Positions 5,241 to 5,343 of a DNA stretch of 5,343 bases are shown here, one piece after another. Location of the stretch: positions 1-5,343 of the forward strand of contig JAIRXI010000126.1 in the NCBI GenBank assembly GCA_031268395.1. The letters are read 5' to 3'. Source of the stretch: Tannerella sp. GTDB lineage: Bacteria > Bacteroidota > Bacteroidia > Bacteroidales > Tannerellaceae. The notes under the pieces are model-generated. The model was not told the DNA's origin, did no database searches, and saw only the letters and a program-made list of their open reading frames with translations. Positions within the stretch are counted from its first letter, which is position 1. Each line of letters begins with the position of its first letter. A program made the translations under genes and the position numbers.

Positions 5241-5343
5241 AATCCGTATCTTTTGATAGCTGGCGCTTTTATTGATTGATAATGCCTTATTTTATTATAT
5301 CTGTGACTGTAAACGCTATATTATATGTTCCGGAGCCGATTTC
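5241..5343. other. AT-rich region after mrp
   Basis: No gene or clear terminator is seen. TATCTTTTG (5247-5255) is one base off the TAnnTTTG spacing, and the A/T-rich run at 5287-5327 may belong to a promoter for a gene beyond the window. Neither is strong enough to call. Confidence 0.4.

Noticed and set aside
646..5317. The shared word TGTAAACGCT near 646 and 5308
   Set aside because: The first copy is inside the regulator coding sequence and the second stands alone without 11-bp-spaced partners, so it is best treated as coincidence.

Overview
The window reads as chromosomal DNA of a member of the Bacteroidota, most likely the order Bacteroidales. Three things point there. The apparent promoters have the Bacteroidetes -7 box TAnnTTTG. 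The starts lack Shine-Dalgarno sequences. The Mrp ATPase has the N-terminus (MNLYPKLILDALA...) and the cysteine-free TPAELPENKY segment that I associate with Bacteroidales Mrp. Base composition is roughly balanced to slightly GC-rich, with GC-rich third codon positions. Genus cannot be fixed from the sequence alone; a Tannerella- or Parabacteroides-like organism is only a guess.

Layout. (1) Positions 1-234 are the 3' end of a PD-(D/E)XK nuclease-domain gene, followed by a hairpin terminator. (2) Positions 235-640 are a regulatory region. It holds a tentative promoter, a second hairpin, and four half-sites spaced exactly 11 bp apart (PhoB/OmpR-type operator geometry) placed 8 bp upstream of a TAnnTTTG box. 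A possible 20-codon upstream ORF follows, whose stop overlaps the next start. (3) Positions 641-3072 are a two-gene operon, with a PhoB/OmpR-class response regulator and a PhoR-type membrane histidine kinase overlapping by 4 nt (ATGA). (4) Positions 3073-4094 are about 1 kb without a conventional gene but dense in repeats. There are two related inverted-repeat elements (A and B), a MITE-like insertion nested in A, and a perfect 23-bp hairpin repeat nested in that. Between A and B lies a six-unit 21-bp tandem array that keeps a 59-codon heptad-repeat ORF open. (5) Positions 4095-5240 encode an Mrp/ApbC (Nbp35-like) Fe-S cluster carrier ATPase with its own candidate promoter. (6) Positions 5241-5343 are an AT-rich tail with nothing assignable.

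Functionally, the regulator/kinase pair is probably autoregulated and senses an envelope or periplasmic signal; its operator and kinase type suggest, but do not prove, a phosphate-type (Pho-like) circuit. The Mrp protein is a separate housekeeping Fe-S gene. The parts most worth a second look are the 11-bp-phased operator and the nested repeat island with its heptad-repeat micro-ORF.
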